Shown here in pieces: positions 50,923-62,037 of a DNA stretch of 64,000 nucleotides. The stretch covers positions 2,976,001 through 3,040,000 of the forward strand of contig CP099419.1 in the NCBI GenBank assembly GCA_024114885.1. Reading direction: 5' to 3'. The notes below the pieces were generated by a model. That model was not told where the DNA came from. It made no database searches and was given only the letters and a program-made list of their open reading frames with translations. The DNA comes from Septoria linicola (lineage: Eukaryota > Ascomycota > Dothideomycetes > Mycosphaerellales > Mycosphaerellaceae). Position numbers and translations under genes: made by a program. Within the stretch, counting starts at the first letter, position 1. Each line of letters begins with the position of its first letter.

Positions 50923-52185
50923 GATGAAGGTTGAGGTTTTCTGCTAAGGCTGGTTTTGGGTGGATTGATTGCTTGTGCTGAGTTGGTGGTATCGCTGAAT
51001 ACCCGAGACTGCTGGAGGTCGTCCACCCTTTCATATTCTGTGGCGATTTGACATGCCCTCTGTCAACGCTTCTGGATCTGCATAACATCGAGGGAGCATG
51101 TCTTGGAACAAAAGCCCCTTCGTTGCCTTGAGAAACGCCGAGCCAAACTGTAGCCACTCTCAGGTCCCCCCGTGGCCTCGGACTGCTACATTATTCATGA
51201 TAGAGTGAAGCCCTAGGTCGACTTCTTCGTGATCTGCATCGTAACGGCAGCTTTGAATCAATTATTGTCTGGGCAAAAGACCATCGCGCAGACCCAAGTC
51301 CTGCTACTGGAATGCTAAGCAGGCGGCCATGGCTCGGTAGGACAATTGATGTGCTGAATCGAGCAGATGCTCAACGTGATTGGAGGTTCACGCATGCTTG
51401 CCTTGCCCAGAAAGGAAACCGAGTGAGGCTATGGCTGGCACTTCTGTCTCCATTGACGTGAGCATGTCTTGTGGTGTGCGCGACTCCGTATCGGAAACTT
51501 TACCTTTGGAATCAGCTGCTCAGCGCCACATACCCACGGCTGGGCATGGCAAGCCTTGCCGCCTGATGATCTTAGATCGAAAGGGTGTGCTGGCCATTGA
51601 ACCTGCCGTGAAGGGCAATTTCGCATTCGCGTTCAGGCAAGGCACGCCTTATCTCAAGCCGCCAACATGGGAAACTCCGGCCGAGACCACATTGACTTTA
51701 CAGAGTGCATAGAGCGAGACCATAGTATGCTGATCTGAACAAACTATCGCGGCGCTCTACAGCTGTTCTTCTTCCTGTGGTGTCATTGCTTGCAGATCGA
51801 CGAAGAGTGCCTCAACAGTGTACGCCAGCGCCAAGCAGAAAGCACCCGTGGCATACCAAGGCCAGAGCTGGGGCCACGTCTGTGGCTTATGCATACCTTA
51901 GCTACGTTCAGCCGAGCATCAGTAGTTGCCAGAAGGTCATGTTCGCTTCCTAAAACTGACTGCCTGGCTAGTCATCCGGCGATGAAGTTGACCGTGAGCG
52001 CATGTAGCCGAATACAGCCTTCTGCATTTCTTAGCATTGATCTCATGACTAACTAAGCCTCCTGCAGAGCTAGTCGAATCCATTGCAACACCTCACTAGA
52101 ACTCTCGTATGCCGACCGCAGGGTGGAGCACGCAGCCTCACGACTCAGCTTCTGCAGCGTCAATGCCAATCCGTTAGATCGCTCA
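50923..52185. other. 1.26-kb region without a supported gene
   Basis: Upstream of the secreted protein gene. A plus-strand frame at 51380-51712 has an ATG and 110 codons but no domain or homology I can see. Confidence 0.45.
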
Positions 52186-53148
52186 CTACGCAGGAAGCTC
52201 TCGTACTTCAGCTTGTCCGCTCGGTAATTCCTTGATCTCGCGCGATGATCGCAACCCATGACCAGGCATCTCATTGATTTCCCGAGTGCCTTCCATTTCT
52301 GCAATGTGGTATTGCGGCGCAGGCGTACTATAGCCGGGAGACGCTGCGCCAAATTGATCGTGCTTTTCAGTCTCGGCCGCGAGAGGTGAAGTAGGAGGCT
52401 CATAAGCTTGCTTCTTAGACCTTCTCCGCAGCAGAAGCCAGACAATAGCTCCAATGACAGCAAGACCTGCAACACCTCCCACTACACCGCCAGCTATGGC
52501 GCCTGTAGGGCTCGAGCCCAAGTCATTGCTTTCACCTGTGGAAGTCGACGTTGTGCTTGCTGTGTCTGCTGAGGTAGAGGTCGCTGCCTCAGTAGCTGTG
52601 GACGACTGAGAGCTGGACGTTGCCGTAGCGCGTGCCGCCAACGAGACTACGTCCACAGAGAAGGTGCTAGCGGACGGACTGGCAGATGAAAGTGACGAGA
52701 AGGTTTCGTTCAAGAGCATGTCGCTGACCTCGGCGATAGGATTGTCTTGCGTAGCTACGCAAACATTGACCTGACCTGTGCAATTGTTAGCTCAGCTCCA
52801 AGCGCACCAAAGATAGGTCAGGTGACGCAGCTTACCAGTCCTCTGCGTACAGCGTTCGCTATCTTGCAGACAACACCAAGATGAGCTTCCTGAAGTGCAC
52901 TGTTGTTGAGAAGAGGAAGGACCACCATCACTGCCTCCACAAGTGGCAGCAAATGCTCGACAGATGTCGTAGCTTTCACCGCTGCAGCAGTATGCTTTGT
53001 CGGCTACACTATCATATGCGCACATTGAGCTCGGCGTGATACATGCGATGCCCAGACCTGGGCATGAATTGTTCCCAGAAAAGTACCATTCTGTATAGCC
53101 TGCGCGTGCAAACGCCACGAGGTTGGCCACAAGCAGAATGTTCGACAT
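52186..53148 (-). CDS. Secreted-side cysteine-rich, Ser/Thr-rich single-pass membrane protein
   Basis: Model: exon 1 53148..52836, intron 52835..52776 (GTAAGC/CACAG, 60 bp), exon 2 52775..52186; 300 residues. The start is ATG 53148, opening a signal peptide MSNILLVANLVAFARA. The ectodomain has about ten cysteines (NNSCPGLGIACI, CAYDS, YCCSGESYDICR, SSWCCLQDSERC). A Ser/Thr-rich, probably O-mannosylated stalk follows, then a membrane segment GAIAGGVVGGVAGLAVIGAI with a RRRSKK stop-transfer and a cytosolic tail. The layout resembles fungal cell-wall sensors or Mid2-like proteins, but the cysteine domain is not WSC. A role in wall sensing is inference from architecture only. Confidence 0.75.
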
Positions 53149-53932
53149 TGCCAGTGCACAATCGAGAAGAGGTCGTAGAGCCAAATTGAGTAGGTGAAGG
53201 TGTTGTCGCGCGTGCTCGGAGGGCGAGCTGCATCCTGCATCTATAGTGTTGCTCAGCCCTAGCGGCTGAAACTTGCCATGCGGATCCGTGCTACGCGAGC
53301 TCCATAAAAAGGGAAGGATTCACAGGCGCGTGCACCACTGGTCTGTCCTAGGTGCGCAGGCGAAGGATTGCGCCGGAGAAACTGCGATGCTGATCAGTGT
53401 AGGCGCAGCTTTCCAACACATTGTATTGAAGCTGCAGCTCTGTCGTGATGATAGGCTTGGTGCCTAATAGGATGGCACAATCAGGACGAAGAAAACACAC
53501 ATAAACCAAAAACTTCCATTCGTTGATCTGATCCCTAGAACTTTGCATAACGAGTGCTGTGAAGTAACCTTTCCGAAACATGTCCAAATAGTGGCCACGA
53601 TCCTCAGAGCGAATGTCGAAACAGCAACGTGCGAACACCAGTTCGCCATTGATATCCGCATTCTCCAATCTGCCCTACCTTTTCTCCCGCACACCTACTT
53701 TAGCCTTGTGAGACACTCATTGATGCATGCCATCTTGGCGCACCGAGGGTTGCTAGTCGAATCCAGCGGACACCTCGGACGGGTCGAAGGCTGGCCAGAG
53801 AGCATTCTCCGGATGGGCGACAATGATTTGCTTGGAGTGGTGATTTGACCAACTCATATAAGCATCTTTTGGTTTTCGATAGGTCTTGTGATAATCGAGC
53901 GCAGTGAGACTGTCACTCTAGTCAGTAGTCCA
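53149..53932. other. Intergenic region with a possible orphan frame
   Basis: A minus-strand frame at 53668..53348 (106 codons, begins with TTG, first ATG later) reads coherently (GHYLDMFRKGYFTALVMQ) but matches no family I know and has no good splice partner. I leave it uncalled. Confidence 0.4.
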
Positions 53933-56827
53933 TCAGCCGCCAGGGCCATATGGTGGGCTAGCGTGTCTGAAAGCAGGTTGCAGGGACCATGGGCTATTGC
54001 CAGCGCCGAACAGCAGCGGACTAGCCATGCCGTTCTGGTCAACGCTAGAGCGCGTGCCAGAGACGTCGTTGTTGATCATGTTATCCGGAAGTACACGAGG
54101 CGCCCAAGAATCAGCGGTCTGGTTCGATGTCCAAGAGTCGATGACGTTCAGCGAGTTCTTGCTGCGAATGCTACTCGCAGAGTTCACACGAGAATGCCCG
54201 CGAGCAGTGACATTGGCGGGAGATCCCAAGGTTCCAGTAGGTAAGCCTGCTGGGAATGACGGAGACGTCGAACCTGGTGCTTCCCACAGCTCGGACACAG
54301 ACTGCAGTCGCTCCCGAGGTCCGCCCCAAGAAGTAGCTGGCGTGTTGCTGACCGGCCGCCATGGTCCTGTCGGTGTGAAAGTGACATTTGCGCGGGCGCT
54401 ATAGTCCTTTGGCGATGGTCGGCCGATGGGGGTCGTGTGCTTTGGTGACTTCGTGACAGGAAGATCATGCACACTGTCCTGCAACAAGTGAGGCAAGTCG
54501 TCGTTATTGAGGATTGCCAGGGTGATTGTGGCTGGTTGCGGCGGAGTGATCGGATTATTATCGTCCTCCTCGTCGAGAAGGTTATCGACCATGCGGCTCA
54601 GCTGAGCATCACGAGCCTGGTTCTTAGCCAGAGTCGGCTGCCTCGCTGGTTGAAGCGGACGAGCTTTCTGTGCGTGTCCGTTGGCAGCAGCAGCAGCGTA
54701 GCTCACAGGCTTTGGCGGCCCAGCCTTCTTCGGAGGCTCGATAGGCTCATAAATTCTCTCAGGTACGGTCAGGGCTTCAACCTTGTTGCCGTCTCCATAG
54801 TAGATTCTTGTACCGCGAATGCTGACAGGAGCAATCTCGACACCAGACGCCAAGTTGAGGCCGCCGGAGAGAAAGTCGCGAACGCGATGCAACATCTCCT
54901 CCTCTCTCGACGAGCGCACAACACCGCGATCAGAAAAGCGTGCTCGGGTGGTGCCCGATGCCTTGATGAACCAGGTCTTCCGAGTCTGCTCATCAAGAAG
55001 TGGCGTGAACTGCAAAGTTTCAATGTCTTCTTCCAACATGTACTCGATCTCCTCGACATCCTCCAGATCCCAGATAGGAAATGCCTGGGCGATCAGATCG
55101 ATAGTGCGAGCGTATGCTGGCCAGAACTGCGAGACAGAATCGGCGATGAAGTCGTCTGTCGAAAGTCCTTGGATCATCGCTACCATTGTGCACAACCAAT
55201 TGTTGTATACACGCAGGCACGGGAGGAGTCGACAGCCGAGTTGTGTCAATTTGCTGGCCAGCTCGACGTCGTAATTGCTCATGTTGAGGAGTAGAACTCG
55301 AAGATCGTCATAGAAAGTGCGCAGAAGCGTGGTGAAAGTCTTGAGATTCAAGCGGAAGTAATAGTAGAACGACTGCTGGTATGTCACGGTTTGATGTGCT
55401 GTGGGCAGTCAGTCAGCCAGAAACAACATACGAACTTCGATGCGCTTACCTTGAAACTGCTCGCCTGCAATGTACTGTGCAGAGATGTTGACCAGAACCA
55501 TGCGCATGAGAGTGCCATCGAGAGGACGCTGCTTGATTACATTGGCCAGCTGAGACAGAACCTCGCGCTCAAGCTCTTCATGCTCGCGAAAAGGCTCGCC
55601 TTTGTAACACATGCTGTGCAACCGGACAAACCAGCCTACGAGTGCGAGTTTGGCGGCATCTGGATCATTTGGCGAACGCTTCTCAATGAGCTCACCTTTG
55701 TCCCAAGCGGCATTCGTCTTGTCAAATTCCAATCGAAGGTTGCTAGGCGCCAGAGGATGAGCTTCCTCTACCGAGATGGAACGATACAAATGGTAGATCG
55801 CACGAAGGTGGTGATTCTGCGCAAGAGCAACCACAGCCTGCTGATGATGACCTAGACCCGAAGTGGGTTTCAGCGTGGCCGCCAACCCATAGTAGCCGAT
55901 AGCTGGACCAAAGTCGGGAGTTTTGTCCAGTTTCTCCGTAGCGCGGTAGCGAGCCAAATCTCCCAGCCAAATGAGTGCGCGATGGCAGGAGTCGAGGATC
56001 TTGTTGCGATGCGACGGGGTAACGAGGAGCTGCGCGCTTTCGCTGGCACGCTCTCCGTTGTCGCGATGCGCAATGGCCTCCAGCTCAGGCACGCCACCAG
56101 CGGCCTCACTCAGCATCGTAATGTAAGATCTGTAGAACTTCTCGCTCTGCTTCAGCCATGTCAGAAAGCTCTTGGTCACCTGGCGTGTGGCCACGACCTG
56201 AGGCGGATCACTTTTGCGGAAGTCGCTCAGTGCGCGGTGAAAGTGCTTCCTGCCCAAGGTATGTACGTGCCAAAGGCGGGTCTCATGCGCCTCGGCATTG
56301 TCGAAGTCGAGGGGGACCACGCCTGAGACATACTGGCGAAACTGGTTGAAGGCTTCGTAGATGGACTCGAAGGGCTGCTCGCGAAACTTGCTCAAGAGAT
56401 CGAGGACATGTTGCTCGGCAGCGCGCTCGTTGGCGAGCAGGAAGTCCATGCTTTTGAGGTCAATTCGCGGCGCATAACCAGATTCGAGCGACGGCGAATC
56501 CGTCACTGGGGTTTTCGAGGTTAGGTGAACTTCTCGAATGGCGTGAACGTGGCGATGCACGCGCTGTCCATTGAAGTCGCGATCGGCGGTAGAGTGAGGA
56601 ATGGTGGGCGACACAGTGTCGCGTGGTGTGTGGAAGACGGGTGTGTCAGTCGTCGAGGTGTCTGTCGTGTGGCAGTGTGATTGATGAGGTGGGTAGGTAC
56701 TATGAGTGCGAGTCGGCAGCGGCAGCGGCACTACTGAATAGCGCATCGGCCCGTTCAAATCTTGTGCCACCATTCCTGGCAACATGTCAAGGTAAATCAC
56801 TGGACACAAGTTGACAACATTGCACAT
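53933..56827 (-). CDS. EST1/SMG5-7-like protein
   Basis: Model: exon 1 56827..55450, intron 55449..55399 (GTAAGC/CACAG, 51 bp), exon 2 55398..53933; 947 residues. The N-terminal EST1 domain includes KSFLTWLKQSEKFYRSYITM and the 14-3-3-like TPR region includes LIWLGDLARYRA and LGHHQQAVVALAQNHHLRAI with YHLYRSISVEEAHPLAPSNL; the downstream DNA/RNA-binding-type domain follows the splice (QSFYYYFRLNLKTF, then LPCLRVYNNWLCTMV). The C-terminus is disordered. No PIN domain is visible, so it is closer to SMG7/Ebs1/Est1 than SMG6. Likely roles are nonsense-mediated decay, telomere maintenance or both. The first 130 residues are His/Thr-rich and unlike the family; the true start may lie downstream, close to MDFLLANERAAEQ. 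Confidence 0.82.
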
Positions 56828-57019
56828 TGCAGGTCAGTATTGAGAATGAGTGCGAGACCGCGAGGATAAGTGAGCTGGTCATCGCATTCACTACGTCCAG
56901 GTTACTCGGTCTGACACACGCGATTGCACTCAGTTCTCTCGAGAAGTGCTGGTTGAAGTGAAACCAATCTGTGCTCGGCTCAGTATCAACAACTGCTGGC
57001 TGGATCTGAGAACGCTACA

Positions 57020-57787
57020 ATGGCGAAGCGTACAAGAGAGTCTTCTTTATCAACACAAGATCCGCCGCTTGAGGATATCTCGAGCACTTCCATCGAGGTA
57101 GCTCACACTCCGAAATATGTTGAGTTGGAACACAACGAAGAACAAGTCACATCGTCATTCAAGTGCCTCCTTCCACCGCACAAGCCCATGACATTCGCCA
57201 CCTATGCACATTACGAGACACATTACAATACTTCTCACGCCAACCGATGCAAGGATTGCCGGAAGAACTTTCCCAGCTCACATTTTCTGCAGCTACATCT
57301 GAGCGAAAACCATGACCCCATCGTCGCAGTCAAGCGTGAGCGGGGAGACAAGACATATGTATGCTTTCTAGAAGATTGCGAGAAAGTCTGCATCGATTGG
57401 AAGAAGCGCAGGAGCCACCTGGTCGACAAGCACGGCTATCCGAAGAACTACGACTTTCTGGTCATCGACAATGGAACGGATGGAAAGTGGACGATGCTCA
57501 GACGTGGCGTGGACGCGGATGGTCATCGCAAGAGCAGCCGAGAACGTAGAGGCAGCTCCGCCACTCAAGCCACGCAGACAACTGAAGCCTCGAGCGTGAG
57601 CCAGCGGACTGAGCAGTCTGAGCCTGAGGAAGTGTCAAGGGAGATAAGTTTGAAGGCCAGGACATCGCCAGCCAAAGATGATGCGGCCTTGGAATCTATC
57701 ACAAGGTCAATGTCTTCACTCCAGTTTGTGCCACGTAGCATCACTTTCGGCAAAAGGAAGGGCAAATCGGGCTTTGCGAAGAGCTGA
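57020..57787 (+). CDS. C2H2 zinc finger protein (ZNF511-like)
   Basis: An intronless 255-residue protein. Three C2H2-type fingers cover about residues 45-145: FKCLLPPHKPMTFATYAHYE (an atypical first finger), then CKDCRKNFPSSHFLQLHLSE with following H, and YVCFLEDCEKVCIDWKKRRS ending HLVDKHGYPKNYDF. The order and the H-GYPxxYDF ending are characteristic of ZNF511-like proteins, conserved from fungi to animals, with unclear function (possibly RNA-binding). The C-terminal 110 residues are disordered with a short basic motif ITFGKRKGKSGF. Confidence 0.85.
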   Translation: MAKRTRESSLSTQDPPLEDISSTSIEVAHTPKYVELEHNEEQVTSSFKCLLPPHKPMTFATYAHYETHYNTSHANRCKDCRKNFPSSHFLQLHLSENHDPIVAVKRERGDKTYVCFLEDCEKVCIDWKKRRSHLVDKHGYPKNYDFLVIDNGTDGKWTMLRRGVDADGHRKSSRERRGSSATQATQTTEASSVSQRTEQSEPEEVSREISLKARTSPAKDDAALESITRSMSSLQFVPRSITFGKRKGKSGFAKS

Positions 57788-58789
57788 AAAAGACCCTCGC
57801 CTTTTACCAATACGAGCACAGCAACACAGGACAGAGGCTTACATATTCTCTTGCTGGGTGCTGACAACTGAACATGCTCTCTCGTGGGAGCTACGAAGAC
57901 AGTATCAAACCTCTCTTGCGCGACAGAGACTACGTCTTGCGTGGACGAGTTACGTTATGACGAGCAGTGCCCAAAGACAAACCGTCTGGATCCACTCGAG
58001 GGGAAGATCTCACTCATGTCACGGCTGGCTCAAAAGCACATCATGTTGCTTGATGGTCCGAGAACGTTGCCACGCTTACCATCAAGCCATGTGAACTGTA
58101 ACAATAGTTCGACGCGCGGTTCGTTGTTGATTATAGGTCAAGAACTTGGTTACGGCTTCATCTATCGTCAGTAGAAGGTGCTCTGTGTGTCGCCAAAACT
58201 ACCCGGATGGTTCATGGGCGAGCATAACTTGACACACGAATGACCAGGCTGATCAATGGAGCATAAGGTCGCCCGGTCAAGCAGGTATCCAACGCACCAG
58301 TGTCCGATCGAGGCTTGCCACTGGGGCGTCAGAGTATCTGATCGGAGGGATCATCTCCCGGTAGGACTCTCGTGCCAACAATTGTAACGAAGGTAAAGAA
58401 TCGTAGCATCAAGAAGGCGTGATATCTGCAGTGCACTCCGTCGCTTTCCAAAAGCGACGGCACTTATAGCAGTTCAGAGAGGGATTAAGTCAGTTCATAG
58501 ACTCCCAAACCTGGTCGACTGCCGAAATTCCTGTAACAATCGTCTCGTGATATAGTCTGTCTGCGCAGCTTCGATGTAGACGTCCATCACAGAGATGAAC
58601 ATAGAGAGGTAGACGCACTGGAGCAGCAGAAAGCTCGGGTAAATGTGAGGGGCGGAACTGAGTCCGACCCCTGCAAGATAAAATCTTTAGTCCCTTGGCT
58701 TTCGAGCGTTTTCTCTTGCCGCAGCCCGAGCATCTCAGAGTCTGCTGTTGCACCACCAGCGGTATCTGGTATACAGCACTGCCGCAGCC
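57788..58789. other. 1.0-kb intergenic region upstream of SPB1
   Basis: No supported gene; no convincing tRNA. Its right end should hold the SPB1 promoter. Confidence 0.45.
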
Positions 58790-61330
58790 ATGGCTATTCA
58801 GAAGAAGCACGCGAAAGCGCGTCTTGACAAATACTACTACCTGGCCAAAGAAAAGGGCTATCGCTCGCGTGCGGCCTTCAAGCTGATTCAGCTGAACAAA
58901 AAGTATTCCTTCCTACAGAACGCAAAATGCCTGATCGATCTGTGCGCGGCGCCAGGAGGATGGCTGCAAGTGGCAGCAGAGATTATGCCACAGAAGAGTC
59001 TGATTGTGGGTGTGGATCTGAGTCCAATCAAGGCCATTCCCAAGACCATAACGTTCCAGAGCGACATCACGACCGATAAGTGCCGAGCAACCATACGAGG
59101 ACATCTGAAAACCTGGAAAGCCGACTGTGTGATCCATGATGGTGCGCCAAATGTCGGCACGGCCTGGGTGCAGGACGCTTTCAGCCAGAACGAGCTCGTG
59201 CTCAGTTCGCTGAAGCTGGCGACCGAATTTCTGGCACCAAACGGTGCTTTCGTCACCAAAGTCTTCCGAAGTAAAGACAGCGCAAAGTTGGAGTGGATCT
59301 TCAAGCAACTATTTAACAAGGTCGAGCAGACCAAACCACCGAGTAGTAGAAATGTGTCTGCCGAGACGTTCTACGTTTGTCGAGGATACAAAGCCCCGAA
59401 GCACTTGGATCCCAAGTTCCTCGACCCGCACTACGCATTCATGGATGTCAAGGAAAAGAGCGAAAGCGCAGAGGCCAAGGTGTTCAACCCGGAGAAGAAG
59501 AAGAGGAAGAGGGAGGGCTACGAGGAGGGTGACTGGACACAATTCCACGAAGCTGCGGCCTACGAGTTCGTACAATCGCAAGACCCGATCGAAATGCTGG
59601 GTACTCTCAACCGGATACACTTTCGACGCGATGGTGAAGACAGCGTGGCGCAAGCAGCATTGGACATGATGGAGGAGACCACCAAAGAAGTGCGCACAAA
59701 TTGCGAGGATCTCAAGGTCCTGGGTCGTGCAGACTTCAAGCTCTTGTTACGATGGAGGATTAAGGCGCGTGAGCGATTTGGCCTCAAGCAGAAAAAGAGT
59801 GACCATACCAAACCTGCGGCGAGTGAGAAAGCCGAGGGCGAGGCAGGCGAAGAAGTTGCCGTGGTTGAGTCAATGGACGATGAGATGCGGCTTCGTGAAG
59901 AGATCCAAGCTATGAAAGACTTGCAGGACAAACACAAGAAGAAAGATCGAAGGAGAGAGAACGAGAAGAAGCAGAGAGAGATTGTGCGCATGCAAATGGG
60001 CATGACAACACCCTCTGAAATTGGTATCGAGGCTGGCTTGCAGGGTGGAGACGCCGTGTTCAGGCTACGAGATGCAGATAAAGACGCCTCCATTCGGCGA
60101 CAGATCACAAAAGGCCGCATGACCGCACTGATCGAGCCAGAGAAACCGCAACAAGAGTTCAGCGAAGACGAGGATGAAGATGAGGATGGTGATCGCCTAG
60201 AAAGAGAGTTGGACAACATGTATCAGCAATACCAGGAAAAGCTGGAAGATCGCGATACGAAAGCTCGGGCGAAGCGTGTGCGAAAAGAAGCTGGCAAGAA
60301 CAGGGAGGATGCTTTTGAAGGATTTGGCGATGATGACGAGGCTGCAGACAGCGATGCTAGCGATGATCAGGAGATGGTTCAGGACCAGGACGATTCCGAC
60401 TGGAGTGATGAAGAGGATGAAGGACTGACCACGAATCTGCAGCCGAAAGAGAAGGAAGGCGAGCTCAGCAACAGAGCTGCTTCATTCTTCCAGCAGGATA
60501 TTTTCAGTGGTATTGATGGGCTCGATGGGCTCGATGAGGAAGAGGACGATGACGATATTGACAAGGCGCGCGACAGCGGGATTGACGTTGACTCACCGGA
60601 ATTGCAAGCCACAGCTGATGATGCGGAGATGGAGTTGTCGGGCTCAGATGCCGAAGAGGATGGAGAAGAACCAGGCTCTGAGATTGAGGAGGTGGCTGCC
60701 AATGAGGAAGAAGAGGACTGGGAAGAGGGCACAACTACGCGGGCACAATCTAGGGACGATCACCGCACGAACATCCAGATCAGCACTGCAGAAGCCATGA
60801 CCCTAGCACATCAGCTTGCTACTGGCAAGGTCACGCAGCAACAGCTTCTGGACGACAATTTCAACAAGTACTCTCTACGTGATGTCGATGGTCTTCCAGA
60901 GTGGTTCCTAGACGACGAGAATAAGCATGCCCGACCACAGCGACCTGTGACTAAGGAAGCTGCTGCTGCAATCAAGGAGAAGATGCGTGCCGTCAATGCC
61001 CGACCTATCAAGAAAGTCCGCGAGGCCAAGGCCCGCAAGACGCTGCGAGCTGCAAGACGTCTTGAGAAACTCAAGAAGAAGTCAGAGGGCCTTGCTGAGG
61101 ATGGCGAGGGTACGGAACGCGACAAGGCCAATCAGATCAGCAAACTCATGGCGAAGGCGAGCAAATCTGGCAAGAAGAAGCAGCCTGTCAAGGTCATTCG
61201 CGCTGGCGGGCAGAATAAAGGTCAAGGCAGGCCCAGAGGTGTCAAGGGCAAATACAAGATGGTTGACCCGCGTCTGAAGAAGGACGTGAGGGGACTGAAG
61301 CGGGCGGAGAAGAAGCAAAAGAAGAAGTAG
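58790..61330 (+). CDS. SPB1: 27S pre-rRNA 2'-O-methyltransferase Spb1
   Basis: 846 residues from ATG 58790 (MAIQKKHAKARLDKYYYLAK). The FtsJ domain is at about 15-215: RSRAAFKLIQLNKKY (catalytic Lys31), LIDLCAAPGGWLQVAAEIM (SAM site), VIHDGAPNVGTAW (catalytic Asp) and GAFVTKVFRS (catalytic Lys). A central domain, a long acidic region (EDEDEDGD and others) and the Spb1 C-terminal domain (about 630-846, WFLDDENKHARPQRPVTKEA and RPIKKVREAKARKT) follow. Spb1 methylates the 25S rRNA in the peptidyl transferase A loop and is needed for 60S biogenesis. Intronless. The upstream open stretch of 14 codons is before the first ATG and not part of the family. Confidence 0.96.
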   Translation: MAIQKKHAKARLDKYYYLAKEKGYRSRAAFKLIQLNKKYSFLQNAKCLIDLCAAPGGWLQVAAEIMPQKSLIVGVDLSPIKAIPKTITFQSDITTDKCRATIRGHLKTWKADCVIHDGAPNVGTAWVQDAFSQNELVLSSLKLATEFLAPNGAFVTKVFRSKDSAKLEWIFKQLFNKVEQTKPPSSRNVSAETFYVCRGYKAPKHLDPKFLDPHYAFMDVKEKSESAEAKVFNPEKKKRKREGYEEGDWTQFHEAAAYEFVQSQDPIEMLGTLNRIHFRRDGEDSVAQAALDMMEETTKEVRTNCEDLKVLGRADFKLLLRWRIKARERFGLKQKKSDHTKPAASEKAEGEAGEEVAVVESMDDEMRLREEIQAMKDLQDKHKKKDRRRENEKKQREIVRMQMGMTTPSEIGIEAGLQGGDAVFRLRDADKDASIRRQITKGRMTALIEPEKPQQEFSEDEDEDEDGDRLERELDNMYQQYQEKLEDRDTKARAKRVRKEAGKNREDAFEGFGDDDEAADSDASDDQEMVQDQDDSDWSDEEDEGLTTNLQPKEKEGELSNRAASFFQQDIFSGIDGLDGLDEEEDDDDIDKARDSGIDVDSPELQATADDAEMELSGSDAEEDGEEPGSEIEEVAANEEEEDWEEGTTTRAQSRDDHRTNIQISTAEAMTLAHQLATGKVTQQQLLDDNFNKYSLRDVDGLPEWFLDDENKHARPQRPVTKEAAAAIKEKMRAVNARPIKKVREAKARKTLRAARRLEKLKKKSEGLAEDGEGTERDKANQISKLMAKASKSGKKKQPVKVIRAGGQNKGQGRPRGVKGKYKMVDPRLKKDVRGLKRAEKKQKKK

Positions 61331-61377
61331 ATGCGATGTATCATTTCGATGCTCTCAAGATCAAGAAACGAAAGTGT

Positions 61378-62037
61378 TCACATCGCTCCTGCTCCGCCTC
61401 CAGCATTATTCCTCCTCTGCCTGCGAATGCGCTCTTGGATACCAAGTATAGCGGCCAGCGTAAACAACTCCAGCTCTCTGCCAAGCTCCACAAAATAATC
61501 AATTCTCCCGATGTCTTCGACGTTGAAGGTCCTACTGTCGTTGATATAGACGGCAAGCACCTGTTCGTCGCCGTCAATGAGCTTGAAGTCCCGGCCGCCC
61601 AGCGAGCTTGCGCCATATTGCTTGTTGTGTGTTCTAATCAGAGGGTCAATGACATGTAACTCGAGCTTCTCCCTGATTGATTGGACTCGCCTTTTCCACC
61701 AAAATGGCCTGTCATCAAACACGAATGTATGCTGACCACTAGTCATGCCCTCCGGATCAACATCTGCCCACGCCTCCTTGGGTAGGGCGTCTGGATCGTC
61801 GCCCAGCATGACCCGGATACCTCTCATTGATTTGAAGCTCATAGCAGCAAGGGTAGGTCCTTCCTCTCCATTGGTTGTAATTCGAATTTCTGGACGATGG
61901 AAGTCACCAAAGTACTTGACGGCCCACAAGATTGGCTGATCATTGTGTTGGATCTCAAGAGAGCGTTGAGTGTGTACGTGGTCTGTGCCGATCACGTATG
62001 TCTTGATAGCACCCGCGGATTGTTGCTCGGTAGACAT
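61378..62037 (-). CDS. LURP-one/Tubby C-terminal-like fold protein
   Basis: An intronless 219-residue protein starting MSTEQQSAGAIKTYVIG. Alternating strands with WAVKYFGDFHRPEIRI, GQHTFVFDDRPFWWKRRVQ, GRDFKLIDGDEQVLAVYIND and a final helix LELFTLAAILGIQERIRRQR suggest the twelve-stranded barrel with central helix of Tubby-like/LURP-one-related proteins, common but uncharacterised in filamentous ascomycetes. The hydrophobic final helix and basic end are typical. It converges with SPB1, 47 bp between stop codons. Assignment is by pattern, not by a diagnostic motif. Confidence 0.6.
   Translation of the reverse strand: MSTEQQSAGAIKTYVIGTDHVHTQRSLEIQHNDQPILWAVKYFGDFHRPEIRITTNGEEGPTLAAMSFKSMRGIRVMLGDDPDALPKEAWADVDPEGMTSGQHTFVFDDRPFWWKRRVQSIREKLELHVIDPLIRTHNKQYGASSLGGRDFKLIDGDEQVLAVYINDSRTFNVEDIGRIDYFVELGRELELFTLAAILGIQERIRRQRRNNAGGGAGAM

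Noticed and set aside
51380..51712. Plus-strand 110-codon frame upstream of the secreted protein gene
   Set aside because: No domain, signal peptide or splice evidence.
53348..53668. Minus-strand 106-codon frame
   Set aside because: Reads fairly coherently but begins with TTG, is preceded by a stop and has no splice partner; kept only as a note.
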